The translations under genes were made by a program, and so were the position numbers. This document shows positions 22,057 to 23,186 of a stretch of 23,186 nt of DNA, in pieces. The number at the start of each line of letters is the position of its first letter. The first letter of the stretch is position 1. The notes under the pieces were generated by a model. It was given only the letters and a program-made list of their open reading frames with translations. It had not been told where the DNA came from and did not search any database. Source of the stretch: an uncultured Amylibacter sp. (GTDB lineage Bacteria > Pseudomonadota > Alphaproteobacteria > Rhodobacterales > Rhodobacteraceae); the NCBI GenBank assembly GCA_938001995.1, contig CALLAV010000196.1, positions 1-23,186 of the forward strand. The letters run 5' to 3'.

Positions 22057-22680
22057 TTAGTGGGTCTGGCCATGCAGCACAACCCTTTGGTCCCTTGTCA
22101 TCAATTCTGCAACAAACTGCTTTTCGGCTGCAAAATCATGCGGCACCTGCGCGGCGCTTCGACGGCCTGACAAGGACAGGCTGGCAAAAAAGTCGAACCC
22201 GAATAGATGAATTTCAGCGGCCTTAGATTTTGTGACCAGGTCAATCAACATTGCGCCTGTTGTGGGTGGCGCGTTAAGTGTCTGGGCCATTCCGTCCCAA
22301 TCGGATTTGGGATGCAAGTAAAACCCTTTGGCCATTGCAATCCGCTGTCGGACGCGTTTGCGCTTTTTGGCCATCCAAAGCAGCCGATCAGGTGCGCGTG
22401 CGTCGATTATTGATTGATCCACGGGCATACCAAGTGCCAGCCATGTCGTCCTGCTTCCGTGGCTTTCTGGGCTGATCAAAGGGGCTGCGTGCATGCGGAT
22501 GATAATGTCACAGGAGTCGATTTTCGCGCCGTGTGATTGCTGCGCCAAGCTGCGGGCATTGCCAATGATTGCAATAGTTTTCCCCGACAGCTCTGCCATC
22601 AGTGCCTTTTGGGGGGCGGAAAATTTTTGCAAGAAACCGTCGCCGAAGACCATGCGATTGAAAGGGAATAAAATGCTCAT
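22057..22680 (-). CDS. GT29 sialyltransferase-like glycosyltransferase
   Basis: The 207-residue protein shows the sialylmotif set of family GT29, otherwise best known from eukaryotes. Motif L-like: 'IAIIGNARSLAQQSHGAKID' (36-55) then 'IIIRMHAAP' and 'HGSRTTW'. Motif S-like: 'PPTTGAMLIDLV' (138-149) with 'IHLFGFDFF'. Motif VS-like: His181 and Glu186 as H-x4-E. The frame extends upstream to 22704, but the ATG at 22680 forms an ATGA overlap with the waaA stop and is preferred. No membrane segment is apparent. Being between waaA, which uses CMP-Kdo, and kdsD, it is likely to transfer a CMP-activated acidic sugar, perhaps Kdo, to the LPS core. The family call is good; donor and acceptor are inferred. 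Confidence 0.8.
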   Translation of the reverse strand: MSILFPFNRMVFGDGFLQKFSAPQKALMAELSGKTIAIIGNARSLAQQSHGAKIDSCDIIIRMHAAPLISPESHGSRTTWLALGMPVDQSIIDARAPDRLLWMAKKRKRVRQRIAMAKGFYLHPKSDWDGMAQTLNAPPTTGAMLIDLVTKSKAAEIHLFGFDFFASLSLSGRRSAAQVPHDFAAEKQFVAELMTRDQRVVLHGQTH

Positions 22681-23186
22681 GGGGCTAACTCGAGCGCGGC
22701 GCAAATCTTATCAAGGAGTGGTGCGGGATCATTGATCGGCGGAAGCGCCTTGCACGCATTCTGAGCGAGTTTTTCAGACGTATCCAAAGCAGTTTGAAGC
22801 GCATTCGCAAGCGTATCAGGTGTTGAAATGATGCAGGCATTTGCTGAGCTAAGTGTCTCGAATTCGGGCGCAAAGTTTGCGGTCATTTCGCCAGTAACAA
22901 TCGCGCTGCCTGCACGGATCGGTTCATATGGCGTATGACCGCCGATGTTGGGAACCAGCGAGCCCCCGATAAATGTCACCGAAGCAAGGGCGTAAAGCTG
23001 TGGCAACTGGCCGAGTGTTTCAACGACATAAATTGAACCGTGTGTACCGCTACCAAGAGGTTTAGGGTCCAGCCCCAGATTTCGTGCGATGGATTTTATG
23101 TCGGCGGACCGGTTAGGATGCCGAGGCACGAGGATCAATTTCAGGGAGTCATCGTCGTCGACCAATTTACAAAATGCGGCGAGGAT
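22677..23186 (-). CDS. waaA: 3-deoxy-D-manno-octulosonic acid (Kdo) transferase, C-terminal part
   Basis: The frame is open to the right edge of the window and ends at TGA 22679-22677, giving the last 169 residues. Blocks typical of the C-terminal Rossmann half of WaaA/KdtA are present: 'LILVPRHPNRSADI', 'IYVVETLGQLPQLYALASVTFIGGSLVPNIGGHTPYEP' type segment with the GGS and GGHxPxEP motifs, then 'AGSAIVTGEMTANF'. The enzyme transfers Kdo from CMP-Kdo to lipid A at the inner-membrane surface. It is first in the visible part of an operon with the GT29-like gene (ATGA overlap) and kdsD, which supports the Kdo role. Confidence 0.9.
   Translation of the reverse strand: MLAAFCKLVDDDDSLKLILVPRHPNRSADIKSIARNLGLDPKPLGSGTHGSIYVVETLGQLPQLYALASVTFIGGSLVPNIGGHTPYEPIRAGSAIVTGEMTANFAPEFETLSSANACIISTPDTLANALQTALDTSEKLAQNACKALPPINDPAPLLDKICAALELAP

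Overview
The window looks like a chromosomal segment from a marine alphaproteobacterium, most likely Rhodobacterales (Roseobacter group). This is an inference from protein character, tightly overlapping operons, a CtrA-like TTAA-N7-TTAA site and a Kdo/lipid A gene pair. No rRNA, tRNA, CRISPR array, insertion sequence or phage gene was seen.

Positions 1-2630 (+) are the end of a sugar-acid-type catabolic operon: the 3' end of a FAD-dependent oxidoreductase, an HpcH/HpaI aldolase, a uronate-dehydrogenase-like NAD(P) enzyme, and an SDR that lacks its YxxxK catalytic pair. Positions 2644-3989 (-) hold a rhodanese and an EamA/DMT permease.

Positions 4069-21032 are the centre of interest: a dense set of envelope and polysaccharide genes on both strands that I read as one functional island. 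An OmpA-type lipid-free anchor (-) diverges from a + operon of acyltransferase-3, a STAS-nucleotidyltransferase fusion with degraded catalytic motifs, a cellulose-synthase-like GT2 synthase with a QKLKY acceptor motif, and a DUF3131 protein. Next come a CsgG-like lipoprotein carrying a peptidoglycan-binding domain (-), then a second OmpA-type protein with a secreted caspase-like protein (+). A secreted GH16 beta-glucanase (-) overlaps the caspase gene tail to tail by 74 bp. A - operon then encodes a second DUF3131 protein and a Gln-rich secreted protein of unknown function. It diverges from a + operon encoding a type-I-secretion-like ABC protein, which has an intact Walker A but no Q-loop Gln, catalytic Glu or H-loop His, and an HlyD-type adaptor. 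The C-terminal tail of the ABC protein resembles an RsbW-like HATPase fold.

Working model (inference): the GT2 enzyme polymerises a beta-glucan-like chain at the inner membrane, the acyltransferase decorates it, DUF3131 and GH16 proteins trim it in the periplasm, and the CsgG-like lipoprotein with the OmpA proteins forms a wall-anchored exit path. The STAS and HATPase-like domains may be a repurposed partner switch that gates synthesis. I do not know of a described system with this composition.

Positions 21037-23186 (-) form a Kdo/LPS operon: the end of waaA (Kdo transferase), a GT29 sialyltransferase-like enzyme, and kdsD (arabinose-5-phosphate isomerase).
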